64,000 bases of DNA from Sideroxydans lithotrophicus (GTDB lineage Bacteria > Pseudomonadota > Gammaproteobacteria > Burkholderiales > Gallionellaceae). Location: contig DYJI01000005.1 of assembly GCA_020723185.1 (NCBI GenBank), positions 124,001 through 188,000 of the forward strand. Reading direction: 5' to 3'. The notes beneath the pieces are model-generated. The model did not search any database and had not been told where the DNA came from. It saw nothing but the letters and a program-made list of their open reading frames with translations. Positions 25,935-34,651 of this stretch are shown here, piece by piece (position 1 is the first letter of the stretch; each line of letters opens with the position of its first letter). The position numbers were made by a program, and so were the translations under genes.

Positions 25935-27479
25935 CTAGAGCCGACGCGGATCACGTTTGTCCCTGTATGCCAGTCCGGCAAGCCTTGCGCTATCGCATGA
26001 TGCAATGAGTTCGGGCGTTATGCGCCACTCCCAGTTCCCGCTTCCGGTCCCTGGCAAATTCATGCGATGTGCACTGTCCAGCCCCAGCACATCCTGCAAC
26101 GGGAAGATCACTGCATTGGCAACCGAAGCCGAAAGCGCGCCCATCATCACCCAGTTGATCTCCTGCCCATCAGTGCGCAGATAGCTTTGCGCGAATTCCC
26201 GCTCGTGAGTCGATGCCCTATGCCACCAGCCGATGCTGGTATCGTTGTCGTGCGTACCGGTATAGGCAACCGCATTCGCCGTGTAGTGATGTGGCAGGAA
26301 ATAGTTGCGTTCGTCTTCACCGAAAGCGAACTGCAGGATGCGCATGCCGGGCAGATTGAACTTGTCACGCAGGGCGATCACCTCGGCCGTGATCAGTCCC
26401 AGGTCTTCGGCGATGATGGGAAGTTCCTTGAACGCACCGAGTAGCGCTTCGAAGAGCGCCTCACCCGGGCCCGGCATCCACTGCCCGTCGATGGCATTCG
26501 GTGCCCCTGCAGGGATGGCCCAGTAATCGGCGAAGCCGCGGAAATGATCGACTCGCACCAGATCGAACAGATTGAATGCGTGGCGCAAGCGCGCGATCCA
26601 CCACCCATACCCGGACGCTTGGTGGGCAGCCCAGCGATAGAGCGGATTCCCCCACAGCTGGCCGGTCGCACTGAAGTAGTCGGGCGGCACGCCCGCCACG
26701 ACAGTGCATCGGCCACGTTCATCCAGCTCGAACAGTTCTTGGTGCGCCCATACATCGGCACTCTGGTATGCCACGAAGATGGGCACATCCCCCACCAGAT
26801 ACACACCACGCTCGTTGGCGTACTTCCTTAGCGCCTTCCACTGCGTATCGAAGCACCATTGGCAGAACTTCCAGAATTCGATCTCGTCGGCATGTTGCCT
26901 GGCTGCCTTGGCCATTGCCTTGGGGTCGCGCCTGACCAGATCTTCCGGCCAGTCGCACCAGTCGCGCCATGATTCATGTGCCCACAGGGCCTTGAACAGT
27001 GCGAAATCATCCAGCCAGTGTTTTTCCCGTACACAGAATGCCGCATAGTCATCGCCCATGCGCTTGCCCGGCTGGGCGAAGAACCGGCCGGCCGCCAATC
27101 TCAGCAGGCCGGTCTTGAAGGCGATGACAGCCGGATAGTCGACGCGGCTTCCCGAGAAAGTGAGCGGGGCGACCAGCTCGTCCGGCGTCAGCCATTTGTG
27201 TTCTTCCAGTGCATGCAGATCGACCAGCATGAGATTACCGGCAAAGGCTGAACTGCTCATGTAGGGGGAATTGCCGGGGCCGACCTCACCCAAGGGCAAC
27301 ATCTGCCAGAGGGACTGGCCGGTCTGTTCCAGCCAATCGACGAAGCGATACGCTTCCTGACCAAAATCCCCGCAACCGTGAGGGCCTGGGAGGGAAGTGG
27401 GATGCAGCAGAATGCCGCTGGAGCGGATGGATAATGGATTCAACTTGTTTACTCGTTGTTGTGTTCCGCCTGAACGCAT
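25935..27479 (-). CDS. malQ: 4-alpha-glucanotransferase (amylomaltase)
   Basis: Transfers alpha-1,4-glucan segments in maltodextrin/glycogen metabolism. The GH77 family is recognisable by SSGILLHPTSLPGPHGCGDFG, SPYMSSSAFAGN, VRVDHFRGF (catalytic Asp region), AEDLGLIT (acid/base Glu region) and YTGTHDNDT. At about 514 residues it is the short bacterial/plant D-enzyme type. ATG 27479 is used; a TTG (LNPLSIRSSG) 13 codons later is also possible, and the open frame further upstream shows no homology. It is downstream of ugd with 46 bp between. No other glycogen gene is in the window. Confidence 0.92.
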   Translation of the reverse strand: MRSGGTQQRVNKLNPLSIRSSGILLHPTSLPGPHGCGDFGQEAYRFVDWLEQTGQSLWQMLPLGEVGPGNSPYMSSSAFAGNLMLVDLHALEEHKWLTPDELVAPLTFSGSRVDYPAVIAFKTGLLRLAAGRFFAQPGKRMGDDYAAFCVREKHWLDDFALFKALWAHESWRDWCDWPEDLVRRDPKAMAKAARQHADEIEFWKFCQWCFDTQWKALRKYANERGVYLVGDVPIFVAYQSADVWAHQELFELDERGRCTVVAGVPPDYFSATGQLWGNPLYRWAAHQASGYGWWIARLRHAFNLFDLVRVDHFRGFADYWAIPAGAPNAIDGQWMPGPGEALFEALLGAFKELPIIAEDLGLITAEVIALRDKFNLPGMRILQFAFGEDERNYFLPHHYTANAVAYTGTHDNDTSIGWWHRASTHEREFAQSYLRTDGQEINWVMMGALSASVANAVIFPLQDVLGLDSAHRMNLPGTGSGNWEWRITPELIASCDSARLAGLAYRDKRDPRRL

Positions 27480-27525
27480 GCTACCAGCTTTCGAAACGGT
27501 AATATCCTTGTTGCATATCCGGCTA

Positions 27526-28692
27526 TCAATCCTTTCCGAACAGGTCGCGGCTATAGACCTTGTCTGCCACGTCGCGGATATCGTCGGTGATACGGTTGGC
27601 AACGATGACATCAGCCTCTTTCTTGAACTGCGCCAGGTCGTTCACCACGCGAGAATGGAAGAAGCTCGCTTCCTTCAACGCCGGCTCGTACACGATGACC
27701 TCGATACCCTTGGCCTTGATGCGCTTCATGATCCCCTGGATGCTGCTCGATCGGAAATTGTCCGAGCCAGCCTTCATCACCAGCCTGTGGATCCCCACCA
27801 CGTTGGGCTTGCGCTTAAGGATGTCGAAGGCGATGAAATCCTTGCGGGTGGTGTTAGCCTCGACGATGGCGTGGATCAGGTTCTGCGGCACATCGCTGTA
27901 GTTCGCCAGCAGCTGCTTGGTGTCCTTGGGCAGGCAGTAACCGCCGTAGCCGAATGAAGGATTGTTGTAATGGTCGCCGATGCGCGGATCGAGGCTGACC
28001 CCCTGGATGATTTGCCGCGTATCCAGCCCGTGCGTGGCAGCATAGGTGTCCAGTTCGTTGAAGTAGGCCACGCGCATCGCCAGGTAGGTGTTGGCGAACA
28101 GCTTGATCGCTTCGGCCTCGGTGGAATCGGTGAATAGGGTGGGGATGTCCTGCTTCACAGCGCCCTGCTTGAGCAGGTTGGCAAAGGTCTCGGCACGCTG
28201 GGAGCGTTCGCCGATGACGATGCGCGAGGGATGCAGGTTGTCGAACAGCGCGCGGCCTTCGCGCAGGAATTCGGGCGAGAAGATCAGGTTATCGCAGTGG
28301 AACTGTTCGCGCGCCTTGACGGTGTAGCCTACCGGGATGGTGGATTTGATGATCATCACCGCCTTTGGGTTGATCGCCATTACGTCCTGAATCACCGCCT
28401 CGATGGAGCGCGTGTTGAAGTAATTGGTCTCGGGATCGTAATCGGTCGGCGTGGCGATGATCACATAGTCGGCACCGCTATAGGCGTCTGCCTTGTCCAG
28501 CGTGGCGCGGAAGTTCAGTGTCTTGTGCTGCAGGTACTCCTCGATCTCGACATCTTCGATGGGCGACTGCTTGCGGTTGAGCATCGCCACCTTCTCGGGG
28601 AGGATGTCGAGCGCGACGACTTCGTTATGCTGGGCCAACAGGATGGCATTGGAGAGTCCGACGTAGCCGGTGCCGGCGATAGCGATCTTCAT
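27526..28692 (-). CDS. ugd: UDP-glucose 6-dehydrogenase
   Basis: Oxidises UDP-glucose to UDP-glucuronate for polysaccharide synthesis. In its 388 residues are the NAD-binding [37 protein letters not shown], and the catalytic Cys in [13 protein letters not shown]. The length equals the short E. coli Ugd type. It begins 82 bp after rep on the same strand, and malQ follows. No exopolysaccharide cluster is adjacent, so the consumer of UDP-glucuronate is elsewhere. Confidence 0.95.
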   Translation of the reverse strand: MKIAIAGTGYVGLSNAILLAQHNEVVALDILPEKVAMLNRKQSPIEDVEIEEYLQHKTLNFRATLDKADAYSGADYVIIATPTDYDPETNYFNTRSIEAVIQDVMAINPKAVMIIKSTIPVGYTVKAREQFHCDNLIFSPEFLREGRALFDNLHPSRIVIGERSQRAETFANLLKQGAVKQDIPTLFTDSTEAEAIKLFANTYLAMRVAYFNELDTYAATHGLDTRQIIQGVSLDPRIGDHYNNPSFGYGGYCLPKDTKQLLANYSDVPQNLIHAIVEANTTRKDFIAFDILKRKPNVVGIHRLVMKAGSDNFRSSSIQGIMKRIKAKGIEVIVYEPALKEASFFHSRVVNDLAQFKKEADVIVANRITDDIRDVADKVYSRDLFGKD

Positions 28693-28774
28693 AGGTGGAA
28701 ATCCGGATTGGTCTGTTTCGATATATGCGATTGGAACAGACGTAGTTTACCGGAATTTGACGGCGATCCCCGCG

Positions 28775-30769
28775 TCAGGCTGTGCCCAGCATCGCTTTCA
28801 ACCTTGCCAGCTTGTCCATACCTTCCGACTTGCTCACCGCAGGCGCGCTGCCGATCTGCGTCACCCCGGCGAACACGATATCGTCCTGCGGCAATTCGGC
28901 GATGAAGCGACTGGGATCGCACCCGGCCGTTTCCTTGCCGCGCTTGCGCCGCGTGCAATAGCTGATCTGCAGGGAGCGCTGCGCGCGCGTGATGCCGACA
29001 TACATCAGACGGCGTTCTTCCTCGATCTGCTCCGGTTCCTCGCTGCGCTCGTGCGGCAGGATGCCTTCTTCCACTCCCACCAGATAGACATGGCCGTATT
29101 CCAAGCCCTTGGCGGCATGCAGGGTGGAAAGAGACACCGCGTCCAGTTCCTTGTCCTGCGATTCGAGCAGGTTGAGCAGGGCGATCAACTGCGTCATGGC
29201 GATCATGCTCTTGTCATCCGCCTCGGACTTTCGGTTCATCCAGCCCGTGAAATCCTGCACGTTCTTCCATTTGTTCTCGGCCTGCTTAGGCTCAAAGCTG
29301 TCGAACAGCCAGGTCTCGTAGTCGATGGCGGCGAGCAGATCGTTCATCACCTCGTTGCATGGTTCCTTTTCGGCACGCGACTGCATGCGGTTGATGAAAT
29401 TGCAGAAGGTGATCAGATCTTCGTGCTGGCGCGGCGGCAGCAGTTCGGCCATGGCCGGCTCGAACGCCGCCTCGAACAGGCTGATATGGCGCGTACCGGC
29501 ATACGACGCCAGTTTTTCCAGCGTGCTGTTGCCGATGCCTCGTTTGGGCGTGGTGATGGCACGGATGAAAGCCGGATCGTCGTCCGGATTGGCGATCAGC
29601 CGCAGGTAGGCGGTCAGGTCCTTGATCTCGGCATGTTCGAAGAAAGAGGTGCCGCCGCTCACCGTGTAAGGCACCTTGTGCGTGCGCAACTGCTGCTCGA
29701 ACACGCGCGACAGGTGGTTGCTGCGATACAGGATGGCGTAATCTGCGAAGCGTGTGCGGTGTTCGAATTTGTGAGCCAGCAGGCGCAGCACCACCGATTC
29801 CGCCTCGTTCTCCTCGTCCTTGGCCGCGAACACACGCACCTGGTCGCCGGGACCATGTTCGCTCCACAGCTTCTTATCGAACAGCTTGGTGTTGTGCTTG
29901 ATGAGATGGTTGGCGGCATGCAGGATGCGCTGCGAAGAGCGGTAGTTCTGCTCCAGCTTGATCACCTGCAAGGTTGGGTAGTCTTGCTGCAGGTTGCTCA
30001 GGTTGGCCGTGCTCGCGCCACGCCAGGCATAGATGGCCTGGTCGTCGTCGCCCACGGCGGTGAGCGCCGCGCGGTCACCCGCCAGCAGCTTCATCATCTG
30101 GTACTGGCAATCGTTGGTGTCCTGATATTCGTCCACCAGCAGATAGCGGAAACGGTGCTGCCAGCGTTCAGCCACCTCGGCATTGCTCTGGAACAGCTCC
30201 ACCGGCAGGCGGATCAGGTCGTCGAAATCCACCGACTGGTAGGCGCGCAGCGTCTCCTGATACCGCTGGTAGAGCAGGGCGAGGCGCCGCTGCTCCTCAT
30301 TCTCGGCCAGACTCTGCGCCTGCGCCGGGGTGAGGAAGGCCGCCTTCCAGTTCGACATCACACTCTGCGCGTTGCGGATCTCCTGCTTGTCCGGGCTACC
30401 CAGCAGCTCGCTGATGATCTTGCCGGTGTCGGCTGTATCGAAGATGGAGAACTGCTTCTTGTAGCCGATATGCGTCGCTTCCTCGCGCAGGATCTGCATG
30501 CCCAGCGCATGGAAGGTGCTGATGGTCAACCCCTTGGTCTCGCGCCCCCCCAGCAGCTTGCCCACCCGCTCCTTCATCTCGTTGGCCGCCTTGTTGGTGA
30601 AGGTGATGGCCGCCACGTTGCGCGCCGGATATCCACACTCGTTGATCAGGTAGGCGATCTTGTGCGTGATCACGCCGGTCTTGCCACTGCCCGCACCGGC
30701 CAGCACCAGCAAGGGCGAACCCAGATGTTTGACGGCTGCGCGCTGGGTGGGATTGAGTTTGCTTAACAT
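28775..30769 (-). CDS. rep: ATP-dependent DNA helicase Rep (UvrD/PcrA family)
   Basis: A superfamily 1A 3'-5' helicase that clears proteins ahead of replication forks. The 664 residues contain Walker A LAGAGSGKTGVITHK, FTNKAANEMKERV, YLLVDEYQDTN, VGDDDQAIYAWRGA, KLEQNYRSS, STLHAAKGLE and YVGITRAQ. The start at 30769 (MLSKLNPTQRAAV) is the family start. It is divergent from hoxF across 133 bp. Confidence 0.95.
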   Translation of the reverse strand: MLSKLNPTQRAAVKHLGSPLLVLAGAGSGKTGVITHKIAYLINECGYPARNVAAITFTNKAANEMKERVGKLLGGRETKGLTISTFHALGMQILREEATHIGYKKQFSIFDTADTGKIISELLGSPDKQEIRNAQSVMSNWKAAFLTPAQAQSLAENEEQRRLALLYQRYQETLRAYQSVDFDDLIRLPVELFQSNAEVAERWQHRFRYLLVDEYQDTNDCQYQMMKLLAGDRAALTAVGDDDQAIYAWRGASTANLSNLQQDYPTLQVIKLEQNYRSSQRILHAANHLIKHNTKLFDKKLWSEHGPGDQVRVFAAKDEENEAESVVLRLLAHKFEHRTRFADYAILYRSNHLSRVFEQQLRTHKVPYTVSGGTSFFEHAEIKDLTAYLRLIANPDDDPAFIRAITTPKRGIGNSTLEKLASYAGTRHISLFEAAFEPAMAELLPPRQHEDLITFCNFINRMQSRAEKEPCNEVMNDLLAAIDYETWLFDSFEPKQAENKWKNVQDFTGWMNRKSEADDKSMIAMTQLIALLNLLESQDKELDAVSLSTLHAAKGLEYGHVYLVGVEEGILPHERSEEPEQIEEERRLMYVGITRAQRSLQISYCTRRKRGKETAGCDPSRFIAELPQDDIVFAGVTQIGSAPAVSKSEGMDKLARLKAMLGTA

Positions 30770-30851
30770 TGAGATGACCGGGGACTGCCTGCCGCGTAAA
30801 GTGTCTGCAACAAAGATGCGAAACGATATGGATATTGATTCATAATCGAGC

Positions 30852-30867
30852 CTGACGACTGCGTCAG
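30852..30867. promoter_or_regulatory. Dyad in the hoxF leader/promoter region
   Basis: CTGACG-ACTG-CGTCAG, a perfect 6-bp inverted repeat 36 bp before the hoxF ATG. It could be an operator or an mRNA hairpin. No convincing -35/-10 pair or sigma-54 site was seen in this 133-bp divergent region. Confidence 0.35.
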
Positions 30868-30902
30868 ATAATCGTGACCGACCCAACGAAGAAGCGGCCC
30901 GT

Positions 30903-32729
30903 ATGCTACCAGATGCCAACCCGATCTATGGTGAATCCCCCCGCTGCGACCTTCATGCGGATTTGCATGAGATCGTTGCAAGGCATTGTGGCGAAAAGAC
31001 TAATCTGCTGCAGCTGCTGATCGAAGTGCAGGCCTGCGCCGGCTACATCCCGGCCGATGCCGCCTCCTATATTGCCGCCACGCTAGCCATCCCGCGCTCC
31101 CGCATCGAGAGCGTCGCCTCCTTTTATTCCTTCCTGCACCTGAAGCCCGCAGGCGAATATCGAGTGCTGTTCTCCGACAACATCACCGACCGCATGCTGG
31201 GCAACCAGGACCTGATGGAACAGATGTGCCGCCAGCTGTGGGTGCAACCGGGCAAGGTCTCCGAGGACGGCCTGCTCAGCATCAACACCACCTCCTGCAC
31301 TGGCATGTGCGACCAGGGCCCGGCCATGCTGGTCAACGGGCGCACCATCACCCGGCTCGGCTCGCAGCGCATCCAGGAGATCGGCCAGTTGATCCGCAAC
31401 CGCACACCGGTCGCAGAATGGCCGGAAGACTATTTCAAGGTGGAGAACAACATCCGCCGTGGCGGGTTGATCCTGAACAACAAACTCGCCTATGGCCAAG
31501 TGCTGCAAGCTACCAAGGCGCTCAAACCAGAAGCCATCATCAGCACGATCAAGGAATCCAATCTGCGCGGTCGCGGCGGGGCGGGTTTCCCCACCGGCAT
31601 GAAGTGGGAAGCCTGCCGCAACGCCGATGGCGAAGCGCGCTATGTGGTTTGCAACGCCGACGAGGGCGAACCCGGCACCTTCAAGGATCGCGTATTGCTC
31701 ACCGCCCAGGCCGATCTGGTGTTCGAAGGCATGACCTTGTGTGCACGCGCAGTCGGTGCGAAGAAAGGCTTCCTCTACCTGCGCGGGGAATACCGCTATC
31801 TGCTGAATCATCTGCATGCCGTACTGCAACGCCGCCGCGACAGCGAACTGCTGGGCGAGGACATCCTCGGCGAGCGGGGTTTCGATTTCGACATCGAGAT
31901 CCATCTCGGTGCCGGTGCCTATATCTGCGGTGAGGAATCCGCGCTCATCGAATCGCTGGAAGGCAAACGCGGCGTGCCGCGCAACCGCCCGCCGTTCCCG
32001 GTCACCAACGGCTATCTGCAACAACCCACCGCCGTGGACAACGTCGAGACCTTCTGCCAAGCCGTGATGGCGCTGCATATGGGCGCGCCGGCCTATCGCG
32101 CCATCGGCACCGAGAAATCCAGCGGCAGCAAACTCATCTCCGTCTCCGGCGACTGCGCCAGCCCCGGCATCTACGAATACCCGTTCGGCGTCAGCGTGCG
32201 CCAGATCCTTACTGACTGCGGCGCGGTCAACACACGCGCCGTGCAGATCAGCGGCCCGTCCGGCATGTGCATCGGCGAACACGAGTTCGACCGCAAACTC
32301 GGCTTCGAAGACCTGCCCACCGCCGGTGCCTTCATGGTGTTCGACGACAGCCGCGACATGTTCGAGGTGGCGCGCAACTTCGTGCATTTCTTCGCGCACG
32401 AAAGCTGCGGCTTCTGTACCCCGTGCCGCGTCGGCACCTCGATGCTGAAACAGACCATGGACAAAGTCGCCGCCGGACACGGCACCCAGCACGACCTGAC
32501 CGAGATCGAGAATCTGGACCATGTGTTACAGACCACCTCGCACTGCGGCCTCGGCCGCACCGCCTGCAACCCGGTGCTGCACACCCTCAAACACTTCAGG
32601 CCCGCCTATGAGACCCGCCTGAAATCGCTGGATTTCGAACCCGCCTTCGACCTCGACGGCGCACTGGCCCGCGCCAGGCAGATGACCGGACGCGACGATG
32701 CCGGGGCACACCTGAAGGAAAACGAATGA
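30903..32729 (+). CDS. hoxF: NAD-reducing hydrogenase diaphorase subunit HoxF
   Basis: The flavin-containing diaphorase subunit that passes electrons between NAD(H) and the HoxU/HoxY clusters. It is a 608-residue NuoE-NuoF fusion typical of HoxF. The N-terminal thioredoxin-like part (about 1-170) keeps only the second cysteine pair of the NuoE [2Fe-2S] site (SCTGMC, C132/C136); the region where the first pair belongs (VLFSDNITDRML) has none. The NuoF part has GRGGAGFPTGMKW and the NAD/FMN stretch ADEGEPGTFKDR, then the [4Fe-4S] ligands C502, C505, C508 and C548. It overlaps hoxU by 4 bp. It is first in a hoxFUY operon and divergent from rep. Confidence 0.93.
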   Translation: MLPDANPIYGESPRCDLHADLHEIVARHCGEKTNLLQLLIEVQACAGYIPADAASYIAATLAIPRSRIESVASFYSFLHLKPAGEYRVLFSDNITDRMLGNQDLMEQMCRQLWVQPGKVSEDGLLSINTTSCTGMCDQGPAMLVNGRTITRLGSQRIQEIGQLIRNRTPVAEWPEDYFKVENNIRRGGLILNNKLAYGQVLQATKALKPEAIISTIKESNLRGRGGAGFPTGMKWEACRNADGEARYVVCNADEGEPGTFKDRVLLTAQADLVFEGMTLCARAVGAKKGFLYLRGEYRYLLNHLHAVLQRRRDSELLGEDILGERGFDFDIEIHLGAGAYICGEESALIESLEGKRGVPRNRPPFPVTNGYLQQPTAVDNVETFCQAVMALHMGAPAYRAIGTEKSSGSKLISVSGDCASPGIYEYPFGVSVRQILTDCGAVNTRAVQISGPSGMCIGEHEFDRKLGFEDLPTAGAFMVFDDSRDMFEVARNFVHFFAHESCGFCTPCRVGTSMLKQTMDKVAAGHGTQHDLTEIENLDHVLQTTSHCGLGRTACNPVLHTLKHFRPAYETRLKSLDFEPAFDLDGALARARQMTGRDDAGAHLKENE

Positions 32730-33457
32730 CCGACACCTTCCAGTTAGACGGCGTAGCCGTCCCGTTCGAACCCGGCCAAACCGTGATGCAGGCGGCACTG
32801 GCCGCCGACCATTACATCCCGCACCTGTGCTACCACCCGGAATTCAAGCCGCACGGCAGCTGCAAGCTGTGCACAGTCAAGGTCAACGGTCGCACCATGG
32901 CGTCCTGTACCATGCCGGCCGAAGCCGGGCTGGAAGTGGAAAGTGAGATTGAAGAACTCAACGCACTGCGCCGCACGCTGGTGCAGATGCTGTTCGCCGA
33001 AGGCAACCATTTCTGCCCGTCGTGCGAAAAGAGCGGCAACTGCATGCTGCAGGCGCTGGGCTACGACCTTGAAGTGCACGCCGCCGGTTTCCGTCACCAG
33101 TATCCCGACCGGCCGCTGGATGCCTCGCATCCCGACATCCTGCTCGACTTCAACCGCTGCATCCTGTGCGAACTGTGCGTGCGCGCCTCCAGCGAGGTCG
33201 ATGGCAAGAACGTGTTCGCCCTGGCAGGGCGGGGCAACACCAAGCACCTCATCGTGAATGCGGAATCCGGCCAGCTCAGGGACACAGACATCGCGCTCAG
33301 CGACAAAGCCATGCAGGTCTGCCCGGTCGGCGTGATCCTGCCCAAACGCGTCGGCTTCAGCCAGCCCATCGGCGAACGCCGCTACGATGCAAGCCCCATC
33401 AGCGCGCAGGCGCTGGCAGACGCACCGCGTCCGCCGTCGGGAGCGGAACATGACTGA
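32726..33457 (+). CDS. hoxU: NAD-reducing hydrogenase diaphorase subunit HoxU
   Basis: Electron-transfer subunit homologous to the NuoG N-terminus, 243 residues. Cluster ligands are visible in order: the [2Fe-2S] site (CYHPEFKPHGSCKLC and a later C in MASCTMPAEAG), the His-Cys3 [4Fe-4S] site (HFCPSCEKSGNC) and the [4Fe-4S] site CILCELC with the remote CPVG. The start overlaps hoxF (ATGA), and its 3' end overlaps hoxY by 8 bp, so the diaphorase and hydrogenase small subunit are made together. Confidence 0.93.
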   Translation: MTDTFQLDGVAVPFEPGQTVMQAALAADHYIPHLCYHPEFKPHGSCKLCTVKVNGRTMASCTMPAEAGLEVESEIEELNALRRTLVQMLFAEGNHFCPSCEKSGNCMLQALGYDLEVHAAGFRHQYPDRPLDASHPDILLDFNRCILCELCVRASSEVDGKNVFALAGRGNTKHLIVNAESGQLRDTDIALSDKAMQVCPVGVILPKRVGFSQPIGERRYDASPISAQALADAPRPPSGAEHD

Positions 33458-33995
33458 CAAGAAGAAACTGCGCATCGCGACCACCTCGCTGGCGGGCTGC
33501 TTCGGCTGCCACATGTCCATCCTGGACATCGACGAACGCCTGTTCCCGCTGCTCGAACTGGTCGAGTTCGACCGCTCACCCATCACCGACATAAAGCACT
33601 GCGGCCCGTGCGACATCGGCATCGTCGAAGGCGGCATCTGCAACGCGGAGAACGTGCATGTGCTGCGCGAATTCCGCAAGAACTGCAAAGTGCTCATCGC
33701 CATCGGTGCCTGTGCCATCAACGGCGGATTGCCTGCCCAGCGTAACCACCTCGACCTCAGCGCCTGCCTCACCGAGGTCTACCTCACCGAGCCGGGGCTG
33801 GTACACGGTCACATCCCCAACGACCCCGAGCTACCGCTGCCGCTGGACAAGGTGCATCCGCTGCACGAAGTGGTGAAGGTGGATTACTTCATCCCCGGCT
33901 GCCCGCCTTCAGGCGATGCCATCTGGAAATTCCTCACCGACCTCATCTCCGGCAAGACGCCTGAGTTGGGTCACGGACTGATCCATTACGATTGA
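33450..33995 (+). CDS. hoxY: NAD-reducing hydrogenase small subunit HoxY
   Basis: Small subunit of the [NiFe] module, holding the proximal [4Fe-4S] cluster. It is short (181 residues), as expected for HoxY, with cysteines in SLAGCFGCHMS (C17, C20), IGACAINGG and FIPGCPPSGDAIW. There is no Tat signal, so it is cytosolic. ATG 33450 follows GGAGCGGAAC. In related organisms hoxH follows directly; here an unknown membrane-protein gene does, and hoxH lies about 25 kb away at 58635 on the other strand. Confidence 0.93.
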   Translation: MTDKKKLRIATTSLAGCFGCHMSILDIDERLFPLLELVEFDRSPITDIKHCGPCDIGIVEGGICNAENVHVLREFRKNCKVLIAIGACAINGGLPAQRNHLDLSACLTEVYLTEPGLVHGHIPNDPELPLPLDKVHPLHEVVKVDYFIPGCPPSGDAIWKFLTDLISGKTPELGHGLIHYD

Positions 33996-34038
33996 TGCAA
34001 CGGGCGCTGGCGACACAAGATATGGAAAAGGTTCACCC

Positions 34039-34590
34039 ATGACCAGGGCTGGCAGCAACGCGCCCATCCACCGCTTGGCGCTGCGAGTGAAAGACACTGC
34101 GCAACTCTTCGACTCCATGGACCCGACGCCGTTCCGCAACAAGGACCTGGACCCCAAAGCCCATGAGTTCATCGAATCCTGGGCTACCACCCATCCGGTG
34201 AACAGCCGCTTCCAGCTGATCATCCATCTGGAGCAGTGGCCGGAAAGCGGCGACCCGACCGAGATGATCAGCAAGGCGACGCATAACCACTTCATCTATC
34301 AGGCGGAAAGGACGCGGCGCAGACTGCGGCAGGTACTGAAGCAGGGACGCATGAGCCTTTTCATCGGCGTCACCTTCGTCTCGTTCTGCCTGGTCGCGGC
34401 GGATTTCATCGGCGGCCTGGGGGAGGGGCCCGGTTACCGCATCGCCCGCGAAAGCCTCACCATCGTCGGCTGGGTCGCCATGTGGCGTCCGATGCAGATA
34501 TTCCTCTACGATTGGTGGCCCATGCTGCGCAAGATCAGATTGTTCATGCGCCTGAGCAACGCGCATGTGCAGGTGGTGCAGGGCAAGTAA
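34039..34590 (+). CDS. Unknown two-helix membrane protein downstream of hoxY
   Basis: I recognise no named family. The 183-residue protein has a conserved-looking polar N-terminal domain with DTAQLFDSMDPTPFRNKDLD and ERTRRRLRQVLKQGRMS before the membrane. Two hydrophobic segments follow (SLFIGVTFVSFCLVAADFIG, about 105-125; SLTIVGWVAMWRPMQIFLYD, about 140-160), then a basic tail. That gives a cytosolic N-terminus and a helical hairpin in the membrane. It starts 43 bp after hoxY, in the same direction, in the slot normally taken by hoxH. A role with the hydrogenase, for example membrane association, is only a guess from position. Confidence 0.75.
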   Translation: MTRAGSNAPIHRLALRVKDTAQLFDSMDPTPFRNKDLDPKAHEFIESWATTHPVNSRFQLIIHLEQWPESGDPTEMISKATHNHFIYQAERTRRRLRQVLKQGRMSLFIGVTFVSFCLVAADFIGGLGEGPGYRIARESLTIVGWVAMWRPMQIFLYDWWPMLRKIRLFMRLSNAHVQVVQGK

Positions 34591-34651
34591 GCAGCAAGGA
34601 TGATGCTTCGGTAGCAGGCAGACGGAAAATGAAGGAGGGTGCCACCCGGAT

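Noticed and set aside
28670-30766. 698-residue plus-strand open frame opposite rep
   Set aside because: Antisense to a clearly functional helicase gene; the His/Arg/Gln-rich translation is typical of GC-biased shadow frames.
31083-32522. 479-residue minus-strand frame opposite hoxF
   Set aside because: Shadow of hoxF; no domain resemblance.
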